Assembly (NCBI GenBank): GCA_023150895.1
Contig: JAKLJY010000086.1
Location: 1 to 36,403, forward strand
Length of the DNA stretch: 36,403 nt
From: Myxococcota bacterium
Lineage (GTDB): Bacteria > Myxococcota_A > Bradymonadia > UBA7976 > UBA1532
Reading direction: 5' to 3'
A program made the translations under genes and the position numbers. This document shows positions 17,335-26,164 of the stretch, one piece after another. The stretch's first letter is position 1. Each line of letters opens with the position of its first letter. The notes under the pieces are model-generated. The model saw nothing but the letters and a program-made list of their open reading frames with translations. It had not been told where the DNA came from and ran no database searches.

Positions 17335-17471
17335 GTTGGGCATCCGGCGACCGGCACCGTTCGGCCGTTCGCCGTGCGGGCGGTAGACTGCCACAACTCA
17401 CGGTGATTGCACCTGATCCAGGCCAAGTTTTCGGGCGATCCGGCGCAATTTTCGGACTCAATCTCCGGTTT

Positions 17472-18935
17472 TCATCCCTCGGGCCATTGGACGACGCCCC
17501 AGCGGTCCTCGCCGAGGAAGACCGGCCCGTGACCGCCGCTGCGGACGGGGGTCATGCCGGTCACTTCGTCCATCGGGTTTCCACCGGCGCCGGCACCGGC
17601 GTCGGCGTCGGCGTCGAGCACGAGATGGCGCTCGGCTTCGTCCCGCGCGGCGAGCACGACCCGGCGCCCGAAGGCCTCCCCGAGCACGAGTTCGGTCGCG
17701 TACGGCAGGGGTCGCCACCCCGGCGCCCGCGTCCGGGGGGAGAGCAGCGCGAAACGCGCGTCGGCGACGACGACGACGTCGTCCCCGCCGGGTAGACACA
17801 ATCCCACGAAGCGGGCCGGCGGGTGGGGTGTTGGGAGCGGCGTCGAACGCGCGCCGGTGACCGCGTCGACGACGCAGAGGCTTGGGGTCGACGTCAGCGT
17901 CCGGAGGAGAAACACGCGCGACGAGCCGACCCACTCGAACCCGCCCTCGACCTCCCATGGGGTCGTCCCGGCCCCTTCGTCGCCGGAGGGCGCGAACACG
18001 ATCTGTGCGTTGCGGGCGTAACAGTGACCGTCGGACACGATGCGGCGCGCGTAACCGTCGTCGAAGGGCGGCGGATTCGGGCGTTCCGGATGCGATGCCA
18101 CACTCGGCCCGCCGCGCCGGACGAGGCGACCCCGGCCGTCGCGAACCTCGACGGTCGGGACGTCGCCCGCCGGGCCCCCCGTCGCCCGCAGCTCGATCGA
18201 ACCGTCGGGCAGCGGAAATGCGCTCAGGTGGCGGGCCGCGAACCGGGCGAGGACAGTGGCCGGACCCGACGGGGGCACGCGCAGGAGCACGACCGCGTCG
18301 CCGACCTCCTCGGACCACAACTCGCCACCGAGCGGAAAGTGAAAGCCCGCCGGCCGCACGACCGTCGGCGCCTCGCCCCGTCGCCACCGGCACAGGGGGC
18401 CCGGATCGGCGGCCGTCGGACCCCGGGCCGAGACGACGAGGGCGTCCCCGCTTCGCGCCCCCGGGTTGCACAGCCCCGGTCCCATGCGGCGGGCCCCGGG
18501 CGGCAGCGCCGTCGTCGTCTCCGCGAAGGTCAGCGGGCGCGGCGCGGCCACCGTCGCCTGCGCCGCGCGCTCGGCCATCAGCCCGGCGACACCGTCGCGC
18601 AGTTTCGCCGGCCCGTAATCGAAGAGCGCGCGCCACCGGGCGAGGTCGGGGTGGATCGCCTCGAGGTGCAGCGCCCACTGCCGCGGCTCGACCCACCACC
18701 CCGCTTCGAGCGCGGCCCGCACCGGCGCGTCGAGGGCGGCGACCTCCCCGGCCCGCGCCGCCGAGAGCGCGTCGGCCTCGACCCGGACGTCCGTGCCCGG
18801 GCCGTGGTCCTCGGGAAAGTGCCAGATCTCGGCCCCGCAGGCGGCGCAGCGGCGGACGTACGACGTCGCGGGAGTCGACGTAAAGGCCCCGGCGGCGGGC
18901 GGACACGGCGGGCAACGCTGAGGCGGGTTCGGCAT
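17472..18935 (-). CDS. Zinc-ribbon protein with possible beta-propeller body, unknown function
   Basis: 487 residues from an ATG. The first 40 residues hold two CxxC pairs (Cys8/Cys11 and Cys30/Cys33), a likely zinc ribbon, and there is no signal peptide, so it is probably cytoplasmic. Residues about 45-135 are helical (VEPRQWALHLEAIHPDLARW). The remainder is made of strand-like segments with repeating D-G and R-V-V patterns that would suit a propeller or WD-like fold, but no repeat consensus is clear. Near the end a run of Asp, Ala and Gly (LDADADAGAGAGG) is encoded by simple GC-rich repeats. The start is 28 bases from that of the divergent adenosine-deaminase-like gene, so they share a promoter region. 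I do not recognise the family. Confidence 0.65.
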   Translation of the reverse strand: MPNPPQRCPPCPPAAGAFTSTPATSYVRRCAACGAEIWHFPEDHGPGTDVRVEADALSAARAGEVAALDAPVRAALEAGWWVEPRQWALHLEAIHPDLARWRALFDYGPAKLRDGVAGLMAERAAQATVAAPRPLTFAETTTALPPGARRMGPGLCNPGARSGDALVVSARGPTAADPGPLCRWRRGEAPTVVRPAGFHFPLGGELWSEEVGDAVVLLRVPPSGPATVLARFAARHLSAFPLPDGSIELRATGGPAGDVPTVEVRDGRGRLVRRGGPSVASHPERPNPPPFDDGYARRIVSDGHCYARNAQIVFAPSGDEGAGTTPWEVEGGFEWVGSSRVFLLRTLTSTPSLCVVDAVTGARSTPLPTPHPPARFVGLCLPGGDDVVVVADARFALLSPRTRAPGWRPLPYATELVLGEAFGRRVVLAARDEAERHLVLDADADAGAGAGGNPMDEVTGMTPVRSGGHGPVFLGEDRWGVVQWPEG

Positions 18936-18963
18936 GACGCGGGATGGTACACTCCCCGCGCAC

Positions 18964-20652
18964 ATGCTCATGCACACGCCAGACACCGACACCGAGACCG
19001 GTCCGGGCACCGCCGCCGACGCCCGCACGCACGCACTCCACACCCGGCTGACGCACTTCCTGACCGAGCTCATCAGCGAGACGAGCGGCCTGACGCTGCA
19101 GGACACGCTCGCCCTCGGGCAGGGCTCCCCCGCCGCCGCCGCCGATCCCGAGCTGCTGCGCGCGGTCGAGGGCTTCCAGGCCCTGCTCGACGATTTCCGG
19201 GTCCACCGGGCGCGGCTCGAGACGCTGCTCGCCCACCCCTTTGCACAGGCCCTCGGGGCGTTTTTCCGGGCGTTCCCCCTGCCGTTTCGCGACGAACACA
19301 TCCACCTGACGGGCGCACTGGCGGCGGACTTCCTGTATCCGCGCCTCGCCGCGCTGCTCGACGGCCCCGACCGGGCGCTCTACGAGGCCCGCATCCGGGC
19401 GGTGTATGGCGATGATGCGCTGCCTATCACCAGCGAGGCCGACGTCGACCGCCTCATCCGGCTGCGCGAGGGCGAGCGGTTCGACCGGTATCTGAAGATC
19501 CTCTATCTGCCGAAGCTCGTGCTGACGAGCCGCGAGGCGCACCGCGACGCGGCGTATCACATGGCGAGCCGGCTGCACCGCACCGCCAACGTCGGCGCCC
19601 TGCGGCTCAAGTTCACGCTCTTTCGGGAGACCACGGATCCGAGTGAACAGATCCCGGGTCTGTCGTCCCTGACCCCCGAGGACGTCGTGCTCGGCCTACA
19701 CGAGGGCTTCGAGGCGTTTCGTGCGCAGATGCCGGCGTTTCAGTACATCCTGTCACCGAGCTTTCGAAAAGAACCCGGTTTCTACGATGCGAGCCGCTAC
19801 CCGTCGAAGCGGGCGCACTTCGACGCGCAGATCGACGAGATTCTCTCGCTGCTCGACCGCCACCCCGGGCTGCGCGGGCCCCTGCGCGAGGTCGACACCG
19901 TCGGCGCCGAGCGCGGGTTCTACCGCAAGGCGCACTTTCAGGAGATGCGCCTGGGTTTTCGCAAACTGCAGGCGCGCGGTTTCAGCATCCGCAGTCACCA
20001 CGGCGAGACGTGGCGTACCCTGCGTCACGGCGTGCAGGCCGTCGACAATGCCATGAACATCTGGCACGTCGACGCCATCGAGCACGGCCTCAGCCTGGGC
20101 ATCAACCCCAACTTCTACTACCACCGCCTCATGCAGCGCGTGATGGAGGCCAATGCGCGGGGGCAGTCCATCGCGCCGAACACACCGGAGCACGACGAGC
20201 TCTTCGACCTCGACTGGAACGGGCACGAGACCGTCCGGGATCGGCTCGCCGCCGGAGAGCGGGTCTCGCCCGACGACGCGCTGCGCTTCACGAAGGCCAA
20301 GTTCCACCACGCCCGCGAGGTCGAGACGTACCAGCACGACGTGCTCAACCGCATGATCGACAAACGCCTCTCGCTCATCGCGCTGCCGTCGTCGAACAAG
20401 AAGCTGACCGGGGCCTTCGAGACGTATCAGGACCACCCGTTCTCCTGGTGGGAGAAGAAGGGCCTGCGCCTGGGCGTGGGCACGGACAACGACGTCACGC
20501 TCAACACGGATTACGTCCGCGAGATGCTGATCCTGCTTTTCACCGACGCCCACGAGCTCAAGATCACCAAGTTGCTCATCGTGGCGACGGGTGAGACGCG
20601 GCGCTCGTACCTGAGTCACCTCCTCTGGGAGATGCGCAAGCGGCTGCGGTGA
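18964..20652 (+). CDS. Adenosine-deaminase-like metal-dependent deaminase, enlarged
   Basis: 562 residues, against about 330-350 for typical adenosine deaminase. All active-site landmarks of the ADA/AMP-deaminase superfamily are present in order: HIH at 112-114 in EHIHLTGAL, HHGE at 345-348 (His and Glu), IEHG with His374, and TDND at 507-510 with the paired acids. This predicts a zinc-dependent hydrolytic deaminase. The extra length is an N-terminal helical region of about 105 residues, additional sequence between the first and second motifs, and about 130 residues between His374 and the TDND motif. The start is uncertain: the ATG at 18964 is used, an ATG at 18970 is equally possible, and one at 18934 would overlap the divergent gene's start. 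Substrate unknown. Confidence 0.75.
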   Translation: MLMHTPDTDTETGPGTAADARTHALHTRLTHFLTELISETSGLTLQDTLALGQGSPAAAADPELLRAVEGFQALLDDFRVHRARLETLLAHPFAQALGAFFRAFPLPFRDEHIHLTGALAADFLYPRLAALLDGPDRALYEARIRAVYGDDALPITSEADVDRLIRLREGERFDRYLKILYLPKLVLTSREAHRDAAYHMASRLHRTANVGALRLKFTLFRETTDPSEQIPGLSSLTPEDVVLGLHEGFEAFRAQMPAFQYILSPSFRKEPGFYDASRYPSKRAHFDAQIDEILSLLDRHPGLRGPLREVDTVGAERGFYRKAHFQEMRLGFRKLQARGFSIRSHHGETWRTLRHGVQAVDNAMNIWHVDAIEHGLSLGINPNFYYHRLMQRVMEANARGQSIAPNTPEHDELFDLDWNGHETVRDRLAAGERVSPDDALRFTKAKFHHAREVETYQHDVLNRMIDKRLSLIALPSSNKKLTGAFETYQDHPFSWWEKKGLRLGVGTDNDVTLNTDYVREMLILLFTDAHELKITKLLIVATGETRRSYLSHLLWEMRKRLR

Positions 20653-20751
20653 AGATGGCCGATCCGGCCGAGCGGGCAGGTCTGCACGCAGACGGTGAAA
20701 GGTCGACCCGTCCGATTCAGTACGCACTCCGCGGAGCCCCTGGAGTCCACC

Positions 20752-23037
20752 ATGTCGAGATTCTCCTTCTTCTGCCCCCTGGTGATTGTCGGCCTCGTCG
20801 GTTGCGAGTTGGAACGCGGCGGTTCTTCCGCTTCCGATCGCAGGATCGAGCTCGAGTTCTGCGGAAACGGGGTCCTCGACCCTGGCGAAGCGTGCGACGA
20901 GGGTCCGATTGGTGGCCCGGCCTGCTCGTCGCGGTGCGACCCCCTCGGGCGCGCCGGCGATGGCGGCGACCTGCCGTCGTCCGATGACGTGACGGGCGAC
21001 GCCGGCAACGCCGTCGGAGGCGACGATTGTGGAGCGGACTGCACCTCGAATCGCTGCGGCGACGGCGAACTCTCGCAGATCGAGGGCTGCGACGACGGGA
21101 ACACGGACTCGGGCGACGGGTGCTCGGCCGAGTGCGTGTCCGAGTACTGTCTGGACGGCGTCGTGCAGGCGGGCATCGGAGAACAGTGCGAACCGGCGCT
21201 CGCGGACGTCGCATGCGACGACGAGTGTCGGCTGATGGTCTGCGGTGACGAGCGACTCTCGATCAACGAGGCCTGCGACGACGGAAACACCGACCCCGGC
21301 GACGGGTGTGACGCGGAGTGTCTGCCGGAGTTCTGCGGCGATGGTCGCATTCAGGCCGGCATCGGCGAGGCGTGCGACGATCAGAACGCCGAGGACGACG
21401 ACGGTTGTTCGAGGGCTTGTCGGCTGGAGGTCTGCGGCGATTCTCGTACGCAGGCGGGCCTGGGCGAGGCATGCGACGACGGCGGGACCGTGGCGGGCGA
21501 CGGATGCAGCGAAACCTGCCGACTCGAGTTCTGCGGCGACGGCCACGTTCAGCGCAGGCTCGGGGAAGAGTGCGACGACGGGCCCGGCAACGGTGCCGAC
21601 GCCCCGTGTGGCGAGACCTGTCTGCTCGCCTTCTGCGGCGACGGTCGGCTTCAGCCTTCGCTCGGCGAGCGCTGCGACGATGGGTGGATTCTCCCGTTCG
21701 ACGGCTGCGACGGGCACTGCCAGCCGGAAACGCTCGGTGCGCCCGGTTTCGCCGACGTGGGCGCGTTCCCGGCGGCGACGTGGGTCGCATTGGGCGCCGA
21801 CGCGACGGGGCACCGTGCCGCCCTGGTGACGATCGACCGCCCGAACGACGCCGCCCGGATCGTGCTTCGACGCTTCGACGGCGCCGGCTGGTCGGACCCG
21901 ACCATCGTCCACCTCGATCAACCGGGACCGGGCGGTGCCTTCGGCGCCCCGGTGGTTGCGGTGGCCGAGGACGGCCGAGTCGCTGTGGCATGGCAACACC
22001 AGGGCTGGGTGGACGAGCCGCCGTTCTCGCTGCGGATCGCGGTCTCCGATGCGGAGGGGGTCTTCGCGCCGGCCGTCGACCTGGGCCCGACCAGCGAGCG
22101 AGGGCTTCCGGATTTCGTGCGGCTCGACGTCGCGAACGGACGTTTCATCGCCACCTGGCTCGCGCCGGCTCGCGACCCCCGTGGCGCACTCCAGGCCCCG
22201 GAGAGTGCGCACCTCCTTCAGGTGGCGGTCCTGGAGGCCGACGGGGCCGGCCCGGTCGCCCTCGTGGCCGTGGAGCCCGCGGACGACCAGGGCATTGCGA
22301 CGAAGCAACTCTCCGTGCCCTTCATCCTGCCGCCGTCTGCGGGCGAGTCGGACGCGTTGCTGGTCTACGCCGACCCCGAAACCCTCTACGCCGCCCGGGT
22401 CACACCGCCAGCGGCGGACGGCGCGCCCGAGGTCGGGCTCGAAGCCGTCGTCAGTGCGCGAGCGCCCGCCACCCTCGCGATCGCCCACGCCGGGCGCGAC
22501 GCATCCGGACGTCCCCGCGTCGCGTACGCCGTCAGTGCCGATGTCGGCGACGCGCCCCGGCTTCGGGTCACCACCCGAGCGGACGACGGCTGGTCACCGC
22601 CGGCGGATCTCGGCGGGCTGCCCTGGCCCGTTTCGCAGGCCCCCACGGCCGTGTTGCCCGGTGCGGACGACCGTCTCGTCATCTGCCAGAAGTCGAGGCC
22701 GGCGATCCGGCCGGTGGCCTGCACGCGCCTGCCCGGGGATGGGGAGCCGGAAGGGTTCGAGCTGGCTTCTCTGTGGGAAACGACGGCGAAACTGAGTCTG
22801 CATCCCGCGGAGGACACAGCACCCCTGATGCTCGTGCAGTTGTTGCGCGGGGAGGGAGACGTGCTCGTCGGCACGCGGGCGAGCCCGGAGGCAACCGCTC
22901 ACCGCCTCGTCGAACTGGCGATCTCGGGTTTCGTGTCCCGGAGCCTGCGAGACGGGCGCACGCTCGTCGCGATCTCGACCATTGGCGAGGGCCTGCGGGT
23001 GTTGCTCTTCGACCCGCAGGGGGACGACGACGGCTGA
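20752..23037 (+). CDS. Lipoprotein with eight Myxococcus-type cysteine-rich disulfide repeats
   Basis: 761 residues from an ATG with GGAG six bases upstream. A signal peptide ends at the lipobox LVGC (Cys18). Residues about 37-323 contain eight copies of the pattern CGDG...GE.CDDGN...GDGC...C (DUF4215/Myxo disulfide repeat). The second to fourth and later copies are clean; the first is separated by an Asp/Gly-rich insert. The C-terminal 430 residues have no such cysteines but many short strand-like blocks (VAVAEDGRVAVAWQH, RVAYAVSADVGD), suggesting a propeller-like domain. Such proteins are typically exposed on the cell surface in Myxococcota. No enzymatic motif is seen. Confidence 0.8.
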   Translation: MSRFSFFCPLVIVGLVGCELERGGSSASDRRIELEFCGNGVLDPGEACDEGPIGGPACSSRCDPLGRAGDGGDLPSSDDVTGDAGNAVGGDDCGADCTSNRCGDGELSQIEGCDDGNTDSGDGCSAECVSEYCLDGVVQAGIGEQCEPALADVACDDECRLMVCGDERLSINEACDDGNTDPGDGCDAECLPEFCGDGRIQAGIGEACDDQNAEDDDGCSRACRLEVCGDSRTQAGLGEACDDGGTVAGDGCSETCRLEFCGDGHVQRRLGEECDDGPGNGADAPCGETCLLAFCGDGRLQPSLGERCDDGWILPFDGCDGHCQPETLGAPGFADVGAFPAATWVALGADATGHRAALVTIDRPNDAARIVLRRFDGAGWSDPTIVHLDQPGPGGAFGAPVVAVAEDGRVAVAWQHQGWVDEPPFSLRIAVSDAEGVFAPAVDLGPTSERGLPDFVRLDVANGRFIATWLAPARDPRGALQAPESAHLLQVAVLEADGAGPVALVAVEPADDQGIATKQLSVPFILPPSAGESDALLVYADPETLYAARVTPPAADGAPEVGLEAVVSARAPATLAIAHAGRDASGRPRVAYAVSADVGDAPRLRVTTRADDGWSPPADLGGLPWPVSQAPTAVLPGADDRLVICQKSRPAIRPVACTRLPGDGEPEGFELASLWETTAKLSLHPAEDTAPLMLVQLLRGEGDVLVGTRASPEATAHRLVELAISGFVSRSLRDGRTLVAISTIGEGLRVLLFDPQGDDDG

Positions 23038-23053
23038 CGGATTCTGGTCGATC

Positions 23054-23087
23054 CGGGGGCCGCTCGGGCTGCGAGACCCCGCCCCCG
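23054..23087. terminator. Possible hairpin between convergent genes
   Basis: A perfect 7-bp inverted repeat, CGGGGGC and GCCCCCG, with a 20-base loop spans most of the 53-base gap between two convergent genes. There is no T-tract. The position suits a bidirectional terminator but the large loop makes it weak evidence. Confidence 0.25.
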
Positions 23088-23090
23088 CCG

Positions 23091-24752
23091 TCAGTTCATC
23101 AGCCCCGCGATCCGCTCGAGCAGCCCGACGAACTCGACGCGGTCGGGGTCCTGCCCGGCGGCGCCGCGGGCCATGTCGAGCACGGCCTCGAGGTGCGGTT
23201 GCGCGTCGACGTGCGGGCTGCCGCGCAGGATCTCGGCGGTCTCGGCCACGGCGGCACCGAAGCGCACGTCGTCGCTCGCCCCCTCGAAGCTCGAAGCGAG
23301 GTCGCCGATCGTGAGCTCGGCCGTGGTCTCGCGGCTCTGCACGCCATCCGGGTCCTTGGTGCGGACGCGCACGGTGGCGAGGCCGGCGGGCACGAGATCC
23401 GGCGCCTGCGGAACGCGCGCGCCCTCGACGAGGCGCAGCTCGAGGAAGGCCGTGACCTGGTGCCCGGCCCCGATCTCACCGCCGTCGACGCGGTCGTTCG
23501 CGAAGTCCTCGTCGGCGACGGCCCGGTTCTCGTAGCCGATGAGACGATACTCGGACACGACCGCCGGGTTCAGCTCGAGCTGGATCTTCACGTCCTTGGC
23601 GATGACCTGCAGCGTGCCCGACAGATCACGCTTCACCATGCGATCGGCCTCGCGGACGCTGTCGACGTAGCCATAGTTGCCATTGCCGCGATCGGCGAGC
23701 TGTTCCATGGTCGCGTCGTTGTAATTGCCGGTGCCGAAACCGATGGCGCTCAGCGTGATGCCGCGGTCGCGCTCTTCTTCGATGAGTTCGATCAGCGCGT
23801 CGCCGGTCAGCCCGACGTTGAAGTCGCCGTCCGTGCACAGGATGACGCGGTTGATGCCCCCCTGTCGGAAGGCTTGGGAAGCGGTGTGGTACGCCAGCCG
23901 GATGCCCCCCTCGCCATACGTCGAACCGCCGGCGGTGAGGCCGTCGATCGCCGCGAGGATGTCGTTTCGATCCTCGACCGGGGTCGGTGGCAGCGCGACG
24001 CGCACCTCGCCGGCGTACGTCACGATGCCGATGGTATCGCTCGGGCGAAGCTGCCCGGTCAGCTCGGTCAGGGTGTATTGCACGAGGCCGATCTTGTCCG
24101 GGCTCTGCATCGAGCCGGACACATCGACGAGAAAGATGAGATTCGCGGGCTTCAGCGCCTCGCGGTCGACGTCGCGGCCGGTCAGGTTCACCCGCAGCAA
24201 CTCGAGCCCCGCACCGAACGGGGACGGACGCGCGTCGAGGTGAATCGAGAACGGGAAGGCGTCGTCGGCCGCCGGTGACGCGTCGGCGTAGCGGAAGTAG
24301 TTGACGTACTCCTCGACCCGCACGCCCTCGGGCACGGGCAACACACCGCCGTTCACGTCCCGCCGCATCAGTGAGTAACTCGCCGTGTCGACGTCGATGG
24401 CGAACGTCGCGAAACGGTCCTGCGCGGTGTCCACGAACGGGTTGGCGCCGTAGTCTTCGTACTGTTCGCCGCTGTGATCGGGCGGCGGCGGGGGCTCTTC
24501 GAAGGCAGCGCCGCCCCCCGCCCCGCCCGCCGCGGAACCGCCCGCGCCGTAGCTCGTGTCGTCGAACCACTCGTCCTCGGGGACGTAGCCGGCGTCCGCG
24601 CCCGCAGCGCCGGGCCCGGGCGCGCCGGAGCCCGCAGCGTAGGGATCGCCCGCGCCGTTCGGGTAGGCGGCGGAATCGGCGGACTCATCGACGCCGCACG
24701 CGGCGGCATTCAGGGCAGCGAGGGTCAGAAGGGCGCGGGAGAGGGTCTTCAT
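23091..24752 (-). CDS. von Willebrand factor type A lipoprotein, YfbK-like
   Basis: 553 residues. The ATG at 24752 has GGAGG four bases upstream. The signal peptide probably ends at AAAC (Cys19), making it a lipoprotein, followed by a Gly/Ala/Pro linker to about residue 98. Residues 103-160 match the YfbK-type N-terminal domain (NPFVDTAQDRFATFAIDVDT). The VWA domain (about 203-375) has a complete MIDAS metal site: DVSGS at 210-214, a Thr in the GGSTYGEGG stretch, and TDGD at 307-310. The C-terminal part (about 380-550) corresponds to the DUF3520-type region of the family. VWA lipoproteins usually mediate protein contacts. It has no operon partner here. Confidence 0.85.
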   Translation of the reverse strand: MKTLSRALLTLAALNAAACGVDESADSAAYPNGAGDPYAAGSGAPGPGAAGADAGYVPEDEWFDDTSYGAGGSAAGGAGGGAAFEEPPPPPDHSGEQYEDYGANPFVDTAQDRFATFAIDVDTASYSLMRRDVNGGVLPVPEGVRVEEYVNYFRYADASPAADDAFPFSIHLDARPSPFGAGLELLRVNLTGRDVDREALKPANLIFLVDVSGSMQSPDKIGLVQYTLTELTGQLRPSDTIGIVTYAGEVRVALPPTPVEDRNDILAAIDGLTAGGSTYGEGGIRLAYHTASQAFRQGGINRVILCTDGDFNVGLTGDALIELIEEERDRGITLSAIGFGTGNYNDATMEQLADRGNGNYGYVDSVREADRMVKRDLSGTLQVIAKDVKIQLELNPAVVSEYRLIGYENRAVADEDFANDRVDGGEIGAGHQVTAFLELRLVEGARVPQAPDLVPAGLATVRVRTKDPDGVQSRETTAELTIGDLASSFEGASDDVRFGAAVAETAEILRGSPHVDAQPHLEAVLDMARGAAGQDPDRVEFVGLLERIAGLMN

Positions 24753-25382
24753 GGGGCCTCCGAGGTGAGTGTCGGTGGCCTGACCTTGCGACGCCCGTGC
24801 CACGCGTGCGGCCTTGCAGCGTGCGGCGCTGCGGTGCGTGTGTGAACGGGGGTTCACGGCCGCCCGCGGCTTGGGGGTTCACGACTCGGCGAACATCCCG
24901 GCCACCGGCGGCCATCGCGCCGCCGCTGCGATGGTCCCATGAGCCTGGCCACGCGGTGGTCCTTTGCTCCCGGCGAACGATCCACGCCGTTGCGACCGAC
25001 AACATGGCGCGATGCAATCGTCGTTGCTTCGGCCACCGGGCCGACGGGGCCCGTGGACGAGTCTCCCTCGCTTGATCCCCAGGATGGCGCGCCCGACACG
25101 GGCTCCCCCCACTGGGGCCCCTCCCGCTCGACCTCATCCTACGGGCCCCGTCTGGCCCTGCGTCGGCGTGAGCATTCTCGAATTTCGAGTCGGCAACGGG
25201 TTCGTCAGACGATCGCAACGTGGAATGGGTAGACCGCTCTGCCTGAACGGACTGGCAATCTCCAGTTGCAGAGGACCACTGATGCCGCCGCCGAGCACCA
25301 CCAATGTGTGACCGACGGACGACCGAAGTGTTCGATGCGGAAACGGACACCCAAGCGTATGAGGCACGTCCGGCAAGTTGCG
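24753..25382. other. Gene-poor stretch upstream of the VWA lipoprotein
   Basis: About 630 bases with no gene that I can support. The right-hand end must hold nothing essential to the VWA gene, whose ribosome binding site is at 24757-24761. Open frames exist on both strands but show no recognisable domain, no ribosome binding site and mixed third-position composition. A small palindrome, CTCGAA-T-TTCGAG, occurs near 25173-25185. The stretch is visibly less GC-rich than its surroundings. Confidence 0.5.
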
Positions 25383-25883
25383 ATGCCACACATGCGAACG
25401 ACAGGTTGGGACGCCCAGCCACGACCGCGCCACTTCAAAGGCGTTGCGACATGGATCGACCCGCGCTCGCCTCCCGTTCGTGTCTTCCCGCCCTCGCCGC
25501 CGCCATCCAGGCCGGCACCTACGACAGTTGCTGAGACGGCACCGCAATGCCCGCGGTGCAGGTCAACCCACCTATCGGCCTACCAGGGAGGCTTCAGCGC
25601 GGGCAAGGCCGTCGCGGGCGCCGTGCTGCTCGGGCCACTCGGGCTCGTCGCCGGCGCACTCGGGCGCAATGACGTTCATCTCGGATGCGTGTCATGCGGG
25701 CATCACTGGGACCCGAAGAATCTCGGGATCATCGACTCGATTGCCATCGCGAATCCGCCGGCGGCCGCGGCCGAGAAGACGACGACCACAAAGGCCGTCC
25801 GGTTTGGCGCGGGTGGCTGTTTGCTGATGTGCCTTGCGTTCCTCGTGGTCACCGCGCTGTTGGTCAGCATCATGCGGCATTGA
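25383..25883 (+). CDS. Small zinc-ribbon membrane protein
   Basis: 166 residues from the ATG at 25383. The start is uncertain: in-frame ATGs at 25335, 25359 and 25392 are also possible and none has a good ribosome binding site. The core has CPRC and CVSC pairs flanking a Gly/Ala-rich segment (GKAVAGAVLLGPLGLVAGALG). This is the layout of a widespread family of small zinc-ribbon proteins whose two metal-binding knuckles enclose a glycine-zipper-like helix. A C-terminal helix (CLLMCLAFLVVTALLVSI) is a probable membrane anchor. Third-position GC is clearly lower than in neighbours, especially before the first CxxC, suggesting foreign origin or a non-coding 5' part. Function unknown. Confidence 0.5.
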   Translation: MPHMRTTGWDAQPRPRHFKGVATWIDPRSPPVRVFPPSPPPSRPAPTTVAETAPQCPRCRSTHLSAYQGGFSAGKAVAGAVLLGPLGLVAGALGRNDVHLGCVSCGHHWDPKNLGIIDSIAIANPPAAAAEKTTTTKAVRFGAGGCLLMCLAFLVVTALLVSIMRH

Positions 25884-25962
25884 CGAATGGGCGTATGGCA
25901 AGGTTGGGCAATCATCTTGCCTGTCGCCGCCCCACGGCGCTCGGGGATGCACGCCCTGGCGG

Positions 25963-26105
25963 TCATGCGTCGCGAGTCTCTACGAAGGCGTCGGAAAACG
26001 GCCCGAGCGCGGCCTCGAATCCCCGCAAACGTCCGTATTCGGCGTGAGCAGCACGGCGTCGCCGTTGCTCCGGATGTCGACCTCCCGGCACGGCAGAACA
26101 ACCGC
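25963..26105 (-). pseudogene. Possible frameshifted VapB-type antitoxin remnant
   Basis: On the minus strand, one frame reads LPCREVDIRSNGDAVLLTP and then loses sense. Starting from the same bases, a frame shifted by one continues as YGRLRGFEAALGPFSDAF and ends at a TGA at 25963. Joined, they resemble the C-terminal half of VapB antitoxins (LPG.EVEIR..GD...L.P, a helix, then FSDDF...R). The N-terminal DNA-binding half is not readable and no VapC toxin follows. The resemblance is from memory of the family pattern, and the stretch is short, so this could be chance. Confidence 0.35.
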
Positions 26106-26164
26106 CCCCAGTAAGAGGACGACTTGCCGTGGCCCCCCGGCGGACGGCCTGCCGGAGGACGCGG

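Noticed and set aside
17360-17470. A sigma-54-like promoter upstream of gdhA (TTGGCC...TGCAAT on the minus strand)
   Set aside because: The GG and GC elements are 12 bases apart instead of the required 10, so the match fails.
17583-17618. Short GC-rich repeats (CGGCACCGGCGTCGGCGTCG type) as a regulatory or mobile repeat
   Set aside because: They encode the Asp/Ala/Gly run near the C-terminus of the zinc-ribbon protein and are ordinary low-complexity coding DNA.
19753-22488. A 911-codon minus-strand frame opposite the deaminase-like and disulfide-repeat genes
   Set aside because: It is an antisense shadow of two genes with clear catalytic and repeat motifs.
21318-24278. A 986-codon plus-strand frame spanning the disulfide-repeat gene and the VWA gene
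   Set aside because: It crosses two well-supported genes in other frames, is extremely Arg-rich and has no recognisable motif.
24685-25422. A 245-codon minus-strand frame across the gene-poor interval
   Set aside because: No ribosome binding site, no domain, overlap with the VWA gene start, and composition unlike real genes nearby.
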